This document shows positions 32,551-40,825 of a stretch of DNA of 64,000 bases, one piece after another. Position 1 is the stretch's first letter; the number at the start of each line of letters is the position of its first letter. Under the pieces are notes generated by a model. It saw only the letters and a program-made list of their open reading frames with translations. It had not been told where the DNA came from and ran no database searches. The DNA comes from Acidimicrobiaceae bacterium (GTDB lineage Bacteria > Actinomycetota > Acidimicrobiia > Acidimicrobiales > Ilumatobacteraceae). The stretch is from positions 70,972 to 134,971 of the forward strand of contig JACJWF010000011.1 in NCBI GenBank assembly GCA_020637295.1, in the 5' to 3' direction. A program made the translations under genes and the position numbers.

Positions 32551-32826
32551 ATGCACTCGAACATCCCGGTCACCCCCGTCACCGACACTGATTCGGCGAC
32601 CGCCTGGATGAGCCTCGGCAACTGCCGGAACTATCCGCCGGCGACGTTCTTCCCCAGCGACGGCGTGGGTGTGGACCGCGCTCGCAAGATCTGCAACAAC
32701 GGCTGCCCCGTGAAGGACCAGTGCCTGGAGTACGCGCTCGCCGAACGCATCGAGCACGGTGTGTGGGGTGGCGCCAGCGAGCGAGAACGGCGTCGCATCC
32801 TCAAGCGGCGCAAGCTCGCCGTCTGA
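32551..32826 (+). CDS. WhiB-family iron-sulphur transcription regulator
   Basis: A 91-residue WhiB protein. The four cluster-binding cysteines are in LGNCRNYPPATFFPS and ICNNGCPVKDQCLEYAL. The turn motif GVWGGASERERRRI and the basic tail LKRRKLAV complete the family signature. Such proteins hold a [4Fe-4S] cluster and act with the primary sigma factor to control development or stress genes. The ribosome-binding site GAAGGAGACACGCGC sets the start. The 253-base upstream region carries an ECF-like promoter and an inverted repeat. Exact paralogue number is unclear; it is short, as in WhiB1-like proteins. Confidence 0.92.
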   Translation: MHSNIPVTPVTDTDSATAWMSLGNCRNYPPATFFPSDGVGVDRARKICNNGCPVKDQCLEYALAERIEHGVWGGASERERRRILKRRKLAV

Positions 32827-32840
32827 CGCTCGGACGCGCA

Positions 32841-32875
32841 ACGACGCCGGCGACCTGCGGGTCGGCCGGCGTCGT
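32841..32875 (+). terminator. hairpin terminator after whiB
   Basis: ACGACGCCGGC (32841-32851) and GCCGGCGTCGT (32865-32875) form a perfect 11-bp stem with an inner GACC/GGTC pairing, followed by GGTGTTT. It lies between whiB and the convergent tatA gene and could serve both strands. Confidence 0.75.
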
Positions 32876-32909
32876 GGTGTTTCCGGGCTGCCGTCGGCAG
32901 CGCCGCCGG

Positions 32910-33092
32910 TCAGTCGTCGGACTCGGAACCCTTGGAGGCTTCCTTCTGGCCCTCGGCCAGGCCCTCCTTGAACTCCTTCTGGGCCTTGCCCAGGTTCTTC
33001 GCCAGCTTGGGCAGCTGCGAACCACCGAACAGGACCAGCACGAGCACGAGCAGGATGATCATCTCCGGCCCGCCGAGATCGAACGCAATCAT
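32910..33092 (-). CDS. tatA: Sec-independent translocase subunit TatA/TatE
   Basis: A 60-residue protein with one N-terminal transmembrane helix (MIILLVLVLVLFGGSQLPKL), the conserved FG hinge and an amphipathic helix (AKNLGKAQKEFKEGLAEGQK), ending in an acidic tail. This is the full TatA plan; it forms the pore for folded-protein export. tatB and tatC are elsewhere. TAGGGT seven bases before the ATG implies a leaderless transcript. Confidence 0.92.
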   Translation of the reverse strand: MIAFDLGGPEMIILLVLVLVLFGGSQLPKLAKNLGKAQKEFKEGLAEGQKEASKGSESDD

Positions 33093-33134
33093 GGGCGCAA
33101 CCCTACCAGTGCGTGTGGAGAAGGGGACGTCGGC

Positions 33135-33404
33135 TCAGGCGCTGGTGCGCCGGGTGGCCTGGGCCCGCTGGCGGCGCAAGCGACGACGCTCGCGCTCGGA
33201 CAGCCCACCCCAGATGCCGAACTTCTCGCCGTTGACGAGGGCGTACTCCAGGCAGTCCATCCGCACCACGCAGCCGCGGCAGACTTCCTTGGCTTCGCGC
33301 GTGGACGCGCCACGCTCGGGGAAGAACAGGTCGGGGTCCACACCGAGACAGTTGGCCTGGTCCTGCCAGTTGGCCCGTGAATCCGTGGTCTCTTCGATCT
33401 GCAT
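33135..33404 (-). CDS. WhiB-family regulator (WhiB2/WhmD-like)
   Basis: An 89-residue WhiB protein with cysteines in QANCLGVDPDLFFPERGAST and EVCRGCVVRMDCLEYALVNG, the turn FGIWGGLSERERRRLRRQRA and a basic end. The DLFFPERGASTREAKEVC stretch is typical of the WhiB2 group, which controls cell division and septation. GGGGAGAGG before the ATG gives a clear ribosome-binding site. The promoter region holds a striking 26-bp palindrome. The two whiB genes lie within 900 bases of each other but on opposite strands. Confidence 0.92.
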   Translation of the reverse strand: MQIEETTDSRANWQDQANCLGVDPDLFFPERGASTREAKEVCRGCVVRMDCLEYALVNGEKFGIWGGLSERERRRLRRQRAQATRRTSA

Positions 33405-33460
33405 TCGGCTGCCTCTCCCCGTGTGCGTGTGCTGCAAGGGTGCCACCGTGTGGACGGATC

Positions 33461-33486
33461 GACACCCCTGTAATTACACGGGTGTC
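33461..33486. promoter_or_regulatory. 26-bp palindrome in the WhiB2-like promoter region
   Basis: GACACCC (33461-33467) and GGGTGTC (33480-33486) flank the perfect ten-base palindrome TGTAATTACA, with a single C/C mismatch on each side. It lies 57-82 bases upstream of the start codon, near a possible -10 (GACAAT), so it is a strong operator candidate. The AT core stands out in this GC-rich DNA. Confidence 0.7.
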
Positions 33487-33541
33487 ATTGTCCCCTATCA
33501 CACTCCCTTCGCGCAAGAGGGGATTTCGCGAACGTCCTGAG

Positions 33542-33561
33542 CAGCCCGTTCGCGCGGGCTG
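33542..33561 (-). terminator. hairpin after the VWA gene
   Basis: CAGCCCG (33542-33548) pairs with CGGGCTG (33555-33561) across a six-base loop, three bases beyond the VWA stop codon. The stem is short and no U-run follows, so termination may be partial. Confidence 0.5.
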
Positions 33562-33564
33562 AGA

Positions 33565-35580
33565 TCAGCCGGCGCGACGGCCTCGGCCGCGCGCCTGCTG
33601 GCGCTTGTGCTCGATGAAATCGACCAGCACATAGTCGCCCAGCGACTGGTTGTCGGTGAAGAACGCACGGCCCCGGTTGATCGAGGTGAGCTGCTCCACG
33701 AAGGCCTTCAGCCCGTAGTTGGCGTCCAGCATGAACGTGTTGATCCGGATCCCCTCGCGGGTGCACCGGACCACTTCGCGCAGGGTGGCCTCGATGGTCT
33801 CCTGCACGGGCGGGTAGTTGAAGAACACGTCGCCGCGGGGCGTGATGTGGGCGGTGGGCTCGCCGTCGGTGATCATGATGATCTGCTTGGTGCCGCTCTG
33901 GCGGGCCAGCATCTGGCGGGCCAGCGTGAAGCCGTGATGCATGTTGGTGCCGTAGGCGAAGTCCCAGCTGACCTCGGGCAACTGGGCCGGCGTGAGCACG
34001 TAGGCGGTCTCGCTGAAGCCCACCAGCCCCATGTAGTCGCGTGGGAACTGCGACGTGATCAGCGAATGGAGGGCCATCGCGACCTTCTTCGCCGGCAGGA
34101 AGTTGTCCCTCATCGGCATGCTCATCGACAGGTCGAGCATCAGCACCGTGGAGGACCGGGTGAGGTGCTCGGTCCGTTCGATCTCGAAGTCGTCGGGCGA
34201 CAGGCGCACCGGGGTGCCAGGGCCCTGGCGGCGGATGGCGTTGCGGACGGTGCGGTGGAGGTCCAGCTGGAACGGGTCGCCGAACTCGTACTGCTTGGTC
34301 TCGTAGGTGCGCTCGTGGCCGTAGCCCAACCGATGGGTCTGGTGCTGGCCGGCCTTGTCCTTGGCGAGCTTGGCGTAGAGATCCCGGAGGGCGTTGTTGC
34401 CGATCTTGCGCAGCCCCTTCGGGGTCAGCTCCAGGCGGCCGTCCTTCTGATGGATCAGCCCCTGCTCCTCCAGCATCTTGGTGAGCTGGGCCAACTGCTC
34501 CAGTGAGTTCGCGGCGTCGTCGCCCATCAGCTCGCGCACACGGTCCATGTCCGCTTCGGCGAGCTGGCCGGGGTTGCTGGCGTTGCGCAGCAGGTTCTCC
34601 AGCTGGTCGAGGTCGCCCAGATCCTGCATGGTCTGCATCGCCTGGGCCATGCCCATCTGCTCGTCGCCACTGAACTCGTAGCCCTGCTGCCAGCCCATCT
34701 GCGGGAACATCGACTGCAGGTTGCGGCCCAGCTGGTCCATCTGCCAGCGGAGGTCCATGTCCTCCAGCAACTGGTCGCTGAGCTGCTGCAGCTGGGCACG
34801 CTGCTCGGGCGTCATCGAGTTGAGCATCGCCTGCATCGCGGCCATCCGCTTGGCCATCTGCTCCAACAGCTCGTCGAGCGTCTGCGGGTTCTCCGGGAAG
34901 AAGTCGCCGTACTGCTCCATGAACTGCTCGAAGCGGGGGTCCTCGCCCCGCTCGCGACGCTCGATCATCTCGTTGAGCGCGGCCATCATGTCCTTCATCC
35001 GCGCCATGTCCTCAGGGGTCATGTTCTGCATGGACGAGGACATCTGGTCCACCATCTGCTGCATGAGCTGCTGGCGCAGCTTCTCCATCAGCTGCTCGAA
35101 GCGCTGCTGCGCCTCGCGGCTCTCGAAGTCGTATGCGCTGAGCTCGCGCACCTTGCCGGCCAGGTCGTCGGGCAGCATGTCCAGGCGGAAGTTGCGGTCC
35201 ATGGCGGCATCACGGGCGGCCTGGGCCCGGCGATCATCGCCGCTGCGCTCCGCGTCGCGGGTGGCGTTCTCGATGGCGTGGCGCTCCTCGTCGACGATGT
35301 CGTTCAACTCGTCGGCGATCTCGCCGTACACGCCGCCGAGGTCGAAGCGGTCCAGCCGCTGCTCGCGTTCGTCGCGCAGCTTCTGCAGCAGCTCGCGAAG
35401 GCCCTGCATCTGGTTGCCGTTGCGGTCGCGCATGCCCTGCTGCATGAGGCGACGGAGGGCGGCGTTGACGTCGCCGTGGTACAGGAGGTCGTCGGTGAGG
35501 TCGTCGAACAGGGCGTCGGCATCGAGATCGAACCCTTTCTGGGTGCCGTCCCAGCGCGAGTAGGAGAACCGACCGGTCAT
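33565..35580 (-). CDS. von Willebrand factor A domain protein (Rv0959-like)
   Basis: A 671-residue cytosolic protein. The first third is charged and helical; residues of about 150-320 are rich in Met and Gln (QLMQQMVDQMSSSMQNMTPE) and look like coiled coil. A VWA domain occupies the C-terminal 190 residues with an intact MIDAS (VLMLDLSMSMPMRDN, TNMHHGFT, MITDGEP). Length and layout match mycobacterial Rv0959, whose neighbour is a magnesium-chelatase-like AAA protein; the matching AAA gene lies here at 37209-38621. Such pairs resemble MoxR/VWA chaperone systems for metalloenzyme assembly. TAGGGT is six bases before the ATG. Confidence 0.85.
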   Translation of the reverse strand: MTGRFSYSRWDGTQKGFDLDADALFDDLTDDLLYHGDVNAALRRLMQQGMRDRNGNQMQGLRELLQKLRDEREQRLDRFDLGGVYGEIADELNDIVDEERHAIENATRDAERSGDDRRAQAARDAAMDRNFRLDMLPDDLAGKVRELSAYDFESREAQQRFEQLMEKLRQQLMQQMVDQMSSSMQNMTPEDMARMKDMMAALNEMIERRERGEDPRFEQFMEQYGDFFPENPQTLDELLEQMAKRMAAMQAMLNSMTPEQRAQLQQLSDQLLEDMDLRWQMDQLGRNLQSMFPQMGWQQGYEFSGDEQMGMAQAMQTMQDLGDLDQLENLLRNASNPGQLAEADMDRVRELMGDDAANSLEQLAQLTKMLEEQGLIHQKDGRLELTPKGLRKIGNNALRDLYAKLAKDKAGQHQTHRLGYGHERTYETKQYEFGDPFQLDLHRTVRNAIRRQGPGTPVRLSPDDFEIERTEHLTRSSTVLMLDLSMSMPMRDNFLPAKKVAMALHSLITSQFPRDYMGLVGFSETAYVLTPAQLPEVSWDFAYGTNMHHGFTLARQMLARQSGTKQIIMITDGEPTAHITPRGDVFFNYPPVQETIEATLREVVRCTREGIRINTFMLDANYGLKAFVEQLTSINRGRAFFTDNQSLGDYVLVDFIEHKRQQARGRGRRAG

Positions 35581-35618
35581 GGGCGGACCCTATCCCCTCC
35601 CGGGACGGATGTCGCCAC

Positions 35619-35645
35619 GGTGAACGCCTTGTGAAAGTGATCACG
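35619..35645. promoter_or_regulatory. overlapping CRP-like and PHO-like sites between VWA and cyclase genes
   Basis: TGTGA-AAGTGA-TCACG (35630-35645) matches the CRP consensus TGTGA-N6-TCACA at nine of ten positions. On the minus strand TTTCACA and GTTCACC are spaced by 11 bases (35619-35636), resembling a weak PHO box. The site lies 33 bases before the cyclase start. Confidence 0.5.
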
Positions 35646-35677
35646 ACCGGCGAGTTGCTGCCGATACAGTGAGTGAG

Positions 35678-36229
35678 ATGCGTGTTCCTCGGACGTTCGC
35701 GTTCGTGGACCTCAGCGGGTTCACGAACTACACGGCCGCCTTCGGCGATGACGCCGCCGGGCGGATCCTCGGCGCGTTCCGCAGCCTCACCCGCGAGATC
35801 GCCAGCGAGCGCGGTGTCCGCATCGCCAAGTGGCTGGGCGACGGCTGCATGATCGTGTCGGTGGACCAGGAGGCCTGCATCGCCTTCGCGTTGGAGCTGG
35901 AGCACCGGGCCGCCGAGGTGTGCGCCCCGCTCACCCTCCGCATCGGCATGGCCACGGGTCATGCATTGCTGTTCGACGGCGACGATTACATCGGATCCGC
36001 CGTCAACATGGCCTCTCGCCTGTGCGACGCCGCCGGCGACTTCCAGGTGCTGCTGCCGGCCATGCAGCTCGAGCGCCTGCCGGAGGGCGTCATCGCCAGC
36101 CCGCACGGCGAGGTGGAGCTGCGCGGCTTCCCCGGCGAGGTCAGCGTGCTGGAGCTCAGTGGCCGCCCGGTGCTGCAGGCCGCCAACGACACGGGCGAGC
36201 TCTGGACCCGCACCCCGTTCAACCTCTGA
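35678..36229 (+). CDS. class III adenylate/guanylate cyclase domain protein
   Basis: A 183-residue stand-alone cyclase catalytic domain. The metal-binding Asp is in FAFVDLSGFTNYTAAFGDDA; the second is in KWLGDGCMIVS. LRIGMATGHALLFDGDDYIG and SAVNMASRLCDAAGDFQVLL follow, covering the transition-state N and R region (VNMASRL). It should make cAMP or cGMP. No sensor domain is attached, so regulation may be transcriptional. The ATG was preferred over a GTG nine bases upstream because TACAGT lies exactly seven bases before it. The downstream GH1-like gene follows after 13 bases. Confidence 0.85.
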   Translation: MRVPRTFAFVDLSGFTNYTAAFGDDAAGRILGAFRSLTREIASERGVRIAKWLGDGCMIVSVDQEACIAFALELEHRAAEVCAPLTLRIGMATGHALLFDGDDYIGSAVNMASRLCDAAGDFQVLLPAMQLERLPEGVIASPHGEVELRGFPGEVSVLELSGRPVLQAANDTGELWTRTPFNL

Positions 36230-36242
36230 CCGAGGCACCTCG

Positions 36243-37202
36243 TTGACCACCACAGTGTCACGCGGCGCCGTCGTGCCGGCACATGACCCCGAGCGCCTGG
36301 TCGACGACCTGGCCTTCGCCGCCGAGATCGGCCTCACCCATGTGCGGTTCGACGTCGTCTGGGCGGCCGGTGCGCCGAAGGCCGGCGCCATCCACGAGGG
36401 CGTGTTCGAAGCGCTCCGCGGCGCGGCCCAGCAGGCCCGGTCGTTGGGGCTGGCGCCGTGGTTCCGCCTGCTGCAGACCGACCTGCCCCACTGGTTCGAG
36501 GACGATGGCGGGTTCACCGACGCCGCCACGGCCGGCCGCTGGTGGCCGCGCTGGGTGGAGGCCGTCGCCGCCCGACTGGGCGACGTGGCCGCCGGGTGGG
36601 TGCCGTTCGAAGCCCCGTTCGCCATGGCCCGGCGGATGGTGCCCGACGATCCCCGGAAGCACGGCGAACTGGTCGACACCCTGGTGGTCGCCTGGCGCGA
36701 CGCCTGGCGAGTGCTGGGTGGCGGCGGGCCGCTGGTGGCGACGTCGCTGGACGTCGCCCGCGAGGCCCCGGCCGACGACTCCGAACCTGCGCTGCAGGCT
36801 GCCCGGCGGCGCGACCACCTGCGCTGGACCACCTGGCTCGGCGGCCTGTACGACGGCGTGATCCGCATCCCCGGCCGGGCCGACCGGCCACTGGCGGACC
36901 TGGCAGGCGCGTGCGACGTGGTCGGCCTGGCACTGCGCGGCGACGTGGAGACCGCGCTGTACCGCGCTGCGGAGATGGCGCCGCCGCGCCCGCTGGCGGT
37001 GACGTTCCGCCCCGCAGGTCGCACGGACGGCGAGCAGGCCGAGAGCGTGACGGCGATGTGGCGGGACGTGCGCCGCGCCGCCGGCGACCTGAACGTGGCT
37101 GCGGTGACCGCGGCTACCCTGTGCGACCGCCCGCCCTACGACGGGCTGGCCACCGCCGACCGCCGCCTCAAGGACAGCGGCGAAGCGTTCCTGGCCGGCT
37201 GA
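36243..37202 (+). CDS. GH1-like TIM-barrel protein with degenerate active site
   Basis: A 319-residue protein resembling family 1 beta-glucosidases: EIGLTHVRFDVVWA, WFRLLQTDLPHWFEDDGGFT (compare LHHWDLPQWLEDxGGW), and AARLGDVAAGWVPFEAPFAM in place of GDRVKxWxTxNEP. The acid/base NEP motif thus reads FEAP, and the nucleophile motif (I/V)TENG was not found; VTFRPAG sits near its expected place. The barrel is also shorter than usual (about 450 residues). It may bind rather than cleave sugars. The TTG start has GAGG nearby; a GTG 12 bases later is possible. It follows the cyclase gene by 13 bases. Confidence 0.6.
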   Translation: MTTTVSRGAVVPAHDPERLVDDLAFAAEIGLTHVRFDVVWAAGAPKAGAIHEGVFEALRGAAQQARSLGLAPWFRLLQTDLPHWFEDDGGFTDAATAGRWWPRWVEAVAARLGDVAAGWVPFEAPFAMARRMVPDDPRKHGELVDTLVVAWRDAWRVLGGGGPLVATSLDVAREAPADDSEPALQAARRRDHLRWTTWLGGLYDGVIRIPGRADRPLADLAGACDVVGLALRGDVETALYRAAEMAPPRPLAVTFRPAGRTDGEQAESVTAMWRDVRRAAGDLNVAAVTAATLCDRPPYDGLATADRRLKDSGEAFLAG

Positions 37203-37208
37203 CGGCCG

Positions 37209-38621
37209 TCAGCCGCGGCCGCGGTAGGTGGCGGCAGCGCCGCCCGAGAGCGCGTCCTTGTTGAGGCGCTTGGAGAGATGCAGGCCCTCCAGCACGAACT
37301 CGATCGCCGCAGCCACCGCAGCAGGCGACTCGTCGCCACCGGTGAGGCGGGCCACCGGGGCTCGCAGGGCCGGCACGGACTCCAGCAGCGCGGCCAGATC
37401 GGCGGACGGCACGTCCTCGCCGGTGTGGGCGATGGTGCCCTCCTCGAAGGAGTTCACCACCTCGCGGACCTGGTCGAACGGCAGGACCTCCTTGAACACG
37501 GTGAGCACTGCGGCCTTCACCAGGTTCTCCAGGATGACCCCGTCGCGCCCTTCCTCCAGCGACTCGATCTCGATCTTGCCGCTGGTGCTGGCCGCCAGCG
37601 AGCCGAGATCGCTGACCCGCGGCACCACGGTGGTCTCGCCGGCCCGCAGCCCTCGGCGCAGGGCGTTGGCGCCCAGCACCTCCAGGTTGCTGACCGACAG
37701 ACGCACCGACACGCCGCTGCGCTGGTTGACCTGGTTGCTGGCCCGGGCCAGTTGGCTGAACGTGGCGACCACCTGCTCCATGTAGTGGGGCATGCGCACG
37801 GCGATGTCGCCCACCGACGGCGGCCGGGCCTCTTGGCGCATGATGTGCACCTCGGTCTCCGTGTCCAGTGGGTAGTGGGTGCGGATCTGGCTGCCGAAGC
37901 GGTCCTTCAGCGGGGTGATGATCCGGCCGCGGTTGGTGTAGTCCTCCGGGTTGGCGCTGGCCACCAGCAGCACGTCCAGCGGCAGGCGCACGGTGTAGCC
38001 GCGGATCTGCACGTCGCGCTCTTCCAGCACGTTGAGCAGACCCACCTGGATGCGCTCGCTGAGGTCGGGGATCTCGTTGATGGCGAAGATGCCGCGGTTG
38101 GTGCGCGGCACCAGGCCGTAGTGCAGGGTCAGTTCGTCGCTGAGGTACCTGCCCTCGGCGACCTTGATCGGGTCCACCTCGCCGATGAGGTCGGCGATCG
38201 AGGTGTCCGGGGTGGCCAGCTTCTCGCCGTAGCGGTGGTCTCGGTGGATCCACTCGATCGGCGTGGCGTCGCCGTGCTCGGCCACCAGGTCGCGGGCGTG
38301 GCGGCTGACCGGATGGTACGGGTCGTCGTGGATCTCGCTGCCGGCGATCATCGGCATCCACTCGTCGAGCAGGCCGGTGAGGCTGCGGATCATCCGCGTC
38401 TTCGCCTGGCCGCGCTCGCCGAGGAAGATGACGTCGTGCCCGGCCAGCAGGGCGTTCTCCAGCTGGGGCATCACCGTCTGCTCGTAGCCGATGACCCCGG
38501 CGAAGAGAGGTTCACCGGCGGAGATCTTCGCCACCGCGTTGCGGCGGATCTCTTCCTTCACCGGGACCGACTGCCAGCCGGAGGCCTTGAGTGCGCCGAG
38601 CGTGGAGGGGAGGTTGGCCAT
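37209..38621 (-). CDS. magnesium-chelatase-like AAA+ ATPase (Rv0958-like)
   Basis: A 470-residue AAA+ protein. Walker A is FLGERGQAKTRMIRSLTGLL; the Walker B region reads GIFAINEIPDLSERIQVGLL, with Asn in place of the first acidic residue; sensor 1 is VLLVASANPEDYTNRGRII and the arginine finger region LKDRFGSQIRTHYP. It is close in length to mycobacterial Rv0958 and forms a functional pair with the VWA protein at 33565-35580. It probably remodels or activates a metal-containing partner. TAGGGT lies seven bases before the ATG. Confidence 0.85.
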   Translation of the reverse strand: MANLPSTLGALKASGWQSVPVKEEIRRNAVAKISAGEPLFAGVIGYEQTVMPQLENALLAGHDVIFLGERGQAKTRMIRSLTGLLDEWMPMIAGSEIHDDPYHPVSRHARDLVAEHGDATPIEWIHRDHRYGEKLATPDTSIADLIGEVDPIKVAEGRYLSDELTLHYGLVPRTNRGIFAINEIPDLSERIQVGLLNVLEERDVQIRGYTVRLPLDVLLVASANPEDYTNRGRIITPLKDRFGSQIRTHYPLDTETEVHIMRQEARPPSVGDIAVRMPHYMEQVVATFSQLARASNQVNQRSGVSVRLSVSNLEVLGANALRRGLRAGETTVVPRVSDLGSLAASTSGKIEIESLEEGRDGVILENLVKAAVLTVFKEVLPFDQVREVVNSFEEGTIAHTGEDVPSADLAALLESVPALRAPVARLTGGDESPAAVAAAIEFVLEGLHLSKRLNKDALSGGAAATYRGRG

Positions 38622-38698
38622 GCGGCCGACCCTACCGCGACGATTGGCGCCATGTGACAGCGTGCCGAGTGCAGCCCGACGACCTACGCTCCAACCCC

Positions 38699-40819
38699 GT
38701 GGAACTGTCCGGTGGCTGGGTGGCGAGGGTCGCCGACGACGACGTGCGGCGCGACGGCGTGGGCCTGGACCACGACGACGCCGGCTGGCCCGAGGTGCAG
38801 GTACCGGGCCACTGGCGCAGCACGCCCGAGTTCGCCGAGACGGACGGCCCACTGCTCTACCGCCACCGCTTCCACCTGAGCCCGCCCGCCGACGGCGAAC
38901 GCTGCTTCGTGACGCTCGACGGGGTGATGTACCAGGCCGACGTGTGGCTGGACGGCGCCTACCTGGGCGACCCCGAGGGCTACTTCTTCCCGCACAGCTT
39001 CGACATCACCGGCCTGGCGAGGCTGAGCGACGAGCACGTGCTGGCGGTGGAGGTGGCCTGCCCGCCGCAACGCCAGCCGAACGCCAAGCGCACCATCACC
39101 GGCGTGCTGCAGCACTCCGACATGATCGACCCGGCCTGGAACCCGGGCGGCCTGTGGCGTCCCGTGCGGGTGGAGCGCACCGGCCCGGCGCGTATCGACC
39201 GCCTCCGTGTGCTGTGCCGCGACGCCAACGACGCCCGTGCCCACCTGCGCCTGCATGCCCGGCTGGACTCCGACGTGGCGCGCACGGTGCTGATCCGCAC
39301 CTCGGTGGACGGGGCGACGCTGGCCGAGCAGTCCACCACCCTCGCTGCCGGGCTGAACGAGGTGGACTGGGACGTCGACATCAACGACCCCCGCCTGTGG
39401 TGGCCCTGGAGTCTCGGCCCCCAGCATCTCACCGAAGTGCAGGTGGAGGTGCTGGTGGACGGCGCCGCCAGCCATGCCCGCACCGTTCGCACCGGGATGC
39501 GCGAGGTTGGGGTGGAGAACTGGGTGTTCTCGGTGAACGGCGAGCGGCTGTTCGTGAAGGGCGCCAACCTCGCGCCCACCCGACGCGCCCTGGCCGACGC
39601 CACACCCGAACAGGTGCACCGCGACGTGGCCTTGGCCCGCGAGGCAGGGCTGGACCTCCTGCGCGTCCGCGGGCACGTCGGGCGCGACGAGTTGTACGAC
39701 GCCGCCGACGAACTGGGCGTGCTGCTCTGGCAGGACTTCCCGCTGCAGTGGGGATACGCCCGGTCGATCCGCAAGCAAGCCGTGCGCCAGGCCCGCGAGG
39801 CCGTGGACCATCTGGGCCACCACCCGTCGATCGCGCTGTGGTGCGCTCACAGCGACCCTGCGCCCGGCGCAGAGCGCCGCGCCGAGACCGGCCGCTCGTT
39901 CGGCCGCACGCTGCTGGCCCAGCAACGGCCGACCTGGAACACGGCGGTGCTCGACGGGTGGGTGAAGCGGGCCTTCGAGTCCGCCGATGAAAGCCGGCCC
40001 ACCGTGGCCCACAGCGGCGTCGCCCCCCACCTGCCCCAACTGTCCGGTACGGACAGCCACCTGTTCTTCGGCTGGTTCCACGGCGAGGCTGCGGACCTGG
40101 CCGGCTTCGCCGCCACCGTGCCGCGCATGGTCCGCTTCGTCGGCGAGTTCGGCGCCCAGGCCGTGCCGGACTCCGCCGGCTTCATGGAACCGCACCGCTG
40201 GCCGGAACTCGCCTGGGAGGCGTTGGTGGACCACCACGGCCTGCAACTGGAGCAGATGGAGGCCCACACCCCGCGGGCCGAGCACTTCTCGTTCGACTCC
40301 TGGCGCGACGCCACCCAGCATTACCAGGCCGACGTGCTGCGGCGGCAGATCGAGACCCTGCGGCGGCTGAAGTATCGGCCCACTGGTGGCTTCTGCTTCC
40401 TCGCCTGGAACGACGCCCAGCCGTCGGTGTCGTGGAGCGTGCTGGACCACGAGCGGCACCCGAAACTGGCGTACCACGCGGTGGCCGACGCCTGCCGCCC
40501 GGTGATCGTGGTCGCCGACACGCTGCCTGCCGAGGTGGCCGCAGGCGACGCACTGGCGCTGGACGTGCACGTGGTCAACGACCTGCACCACCCGCTGGAC
40601 GACATCCGCTGCACCGCCGCGCTGCGCTGGCCCGGTGGCGGGCACCAGTGGGCATGGACGGGCAGCGTGCCCCCCGACGACTGCGTGCGGGTGGGGATGG
40701 TGCGCTTCGTGGTGCCCGACACTGCCGGCGAACTGTGGCTGGACCTGACGTTGGAGCACGCCGAGACCACGGCCACCAACCGCTACACCAGCCGGCTGGC
40801 CAGCAGGGTGGGCGACTGA
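38699..40819 (+). CDS. glycoside hydrolase family 2-like protein (beta-mannosidase type)
   Basis: A 706-residue protein with the GH2 order: sugar-binding jelly roll (WPEVQVPGHWRS, DGVMYQADVWLDGAYLGDPE, GYFFPHSFDITG), an immunoglobulin-like domain, and a TIM barrel (NGERLFVKGANLAPTRRALA, LLRVRGHVGRDELYDAADEL, GVLLWQDFPLQWGY). The nucleophile region is RFVGEFGAQAVPDSAGF, with Glu present. The acid/base region reads HHPSIALWCAHSDP where active enzymes have NE, so catalysis may be weak or lost. It has no signal peptide. GTG 38699 is favoured by TACGCT eight bases upstream; GTGs at 38654 and 38669 would lengthen it. Confidence 0.75.
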   Translation: MELSGGWVARVADDDVRRDGVGLDHDDAGWPEVQVPGHWRSTPEFAETDGPLLYRHRFHLSPPADGERCFVTLDGVMYQADVWLDGAYLGDPEGYFFPHSFDITGLARLSDEHVLAVEVACPPQRQPNAKRTITGVLQHSDMIDPAWNPGGLWRPVRVERTGPARIDRLRVLCRDANDARAHLRLHARLDSDVARTVLIRTSVDGATLAEQSTTLAAGLNEVDWDVDINDPRLWWPWSLGPQHLTEVQVEVLVDGAASHARTVRTGMREVGVENWVFSVNGERLFVKGANLAPTRRALADATPEQVHRDVALAREAGLDLLRVRGHVGRDELYDAADELGVLLWQDFPLQWGYARSIRKQAVRQAREAVDHLGHHPSIALWCAHSDPAPGAERRAETGRSFGRTLLAQQRPTWNTAVLDGWVKRAFESADESRPTVAHSGVAPHLPQLSGTDSHLFFGWFHGEAADLAGFAATVPRMVRFVGEFGAQAVPDSAGFMEPHRWPELAWEALVDHHGLQLEQMEAHTPRAEHFSFDSWRDATQHYQADVLRRQIETLRRLKYRPTGGFCFLAWNDAQPSVSWSVLDHERHPKLAYHAVADACRPVIVVADTLPAEVAAGDALALDVHVVNDLHHPLDDIRCTAALRWPGGGHQWAWTGSVPPDDCVRVGMVRFVVPDTAGELWLDLTLEHAETTATNRYTSRLASRVGD

Positions 40820-40825
40820 GCCGGG

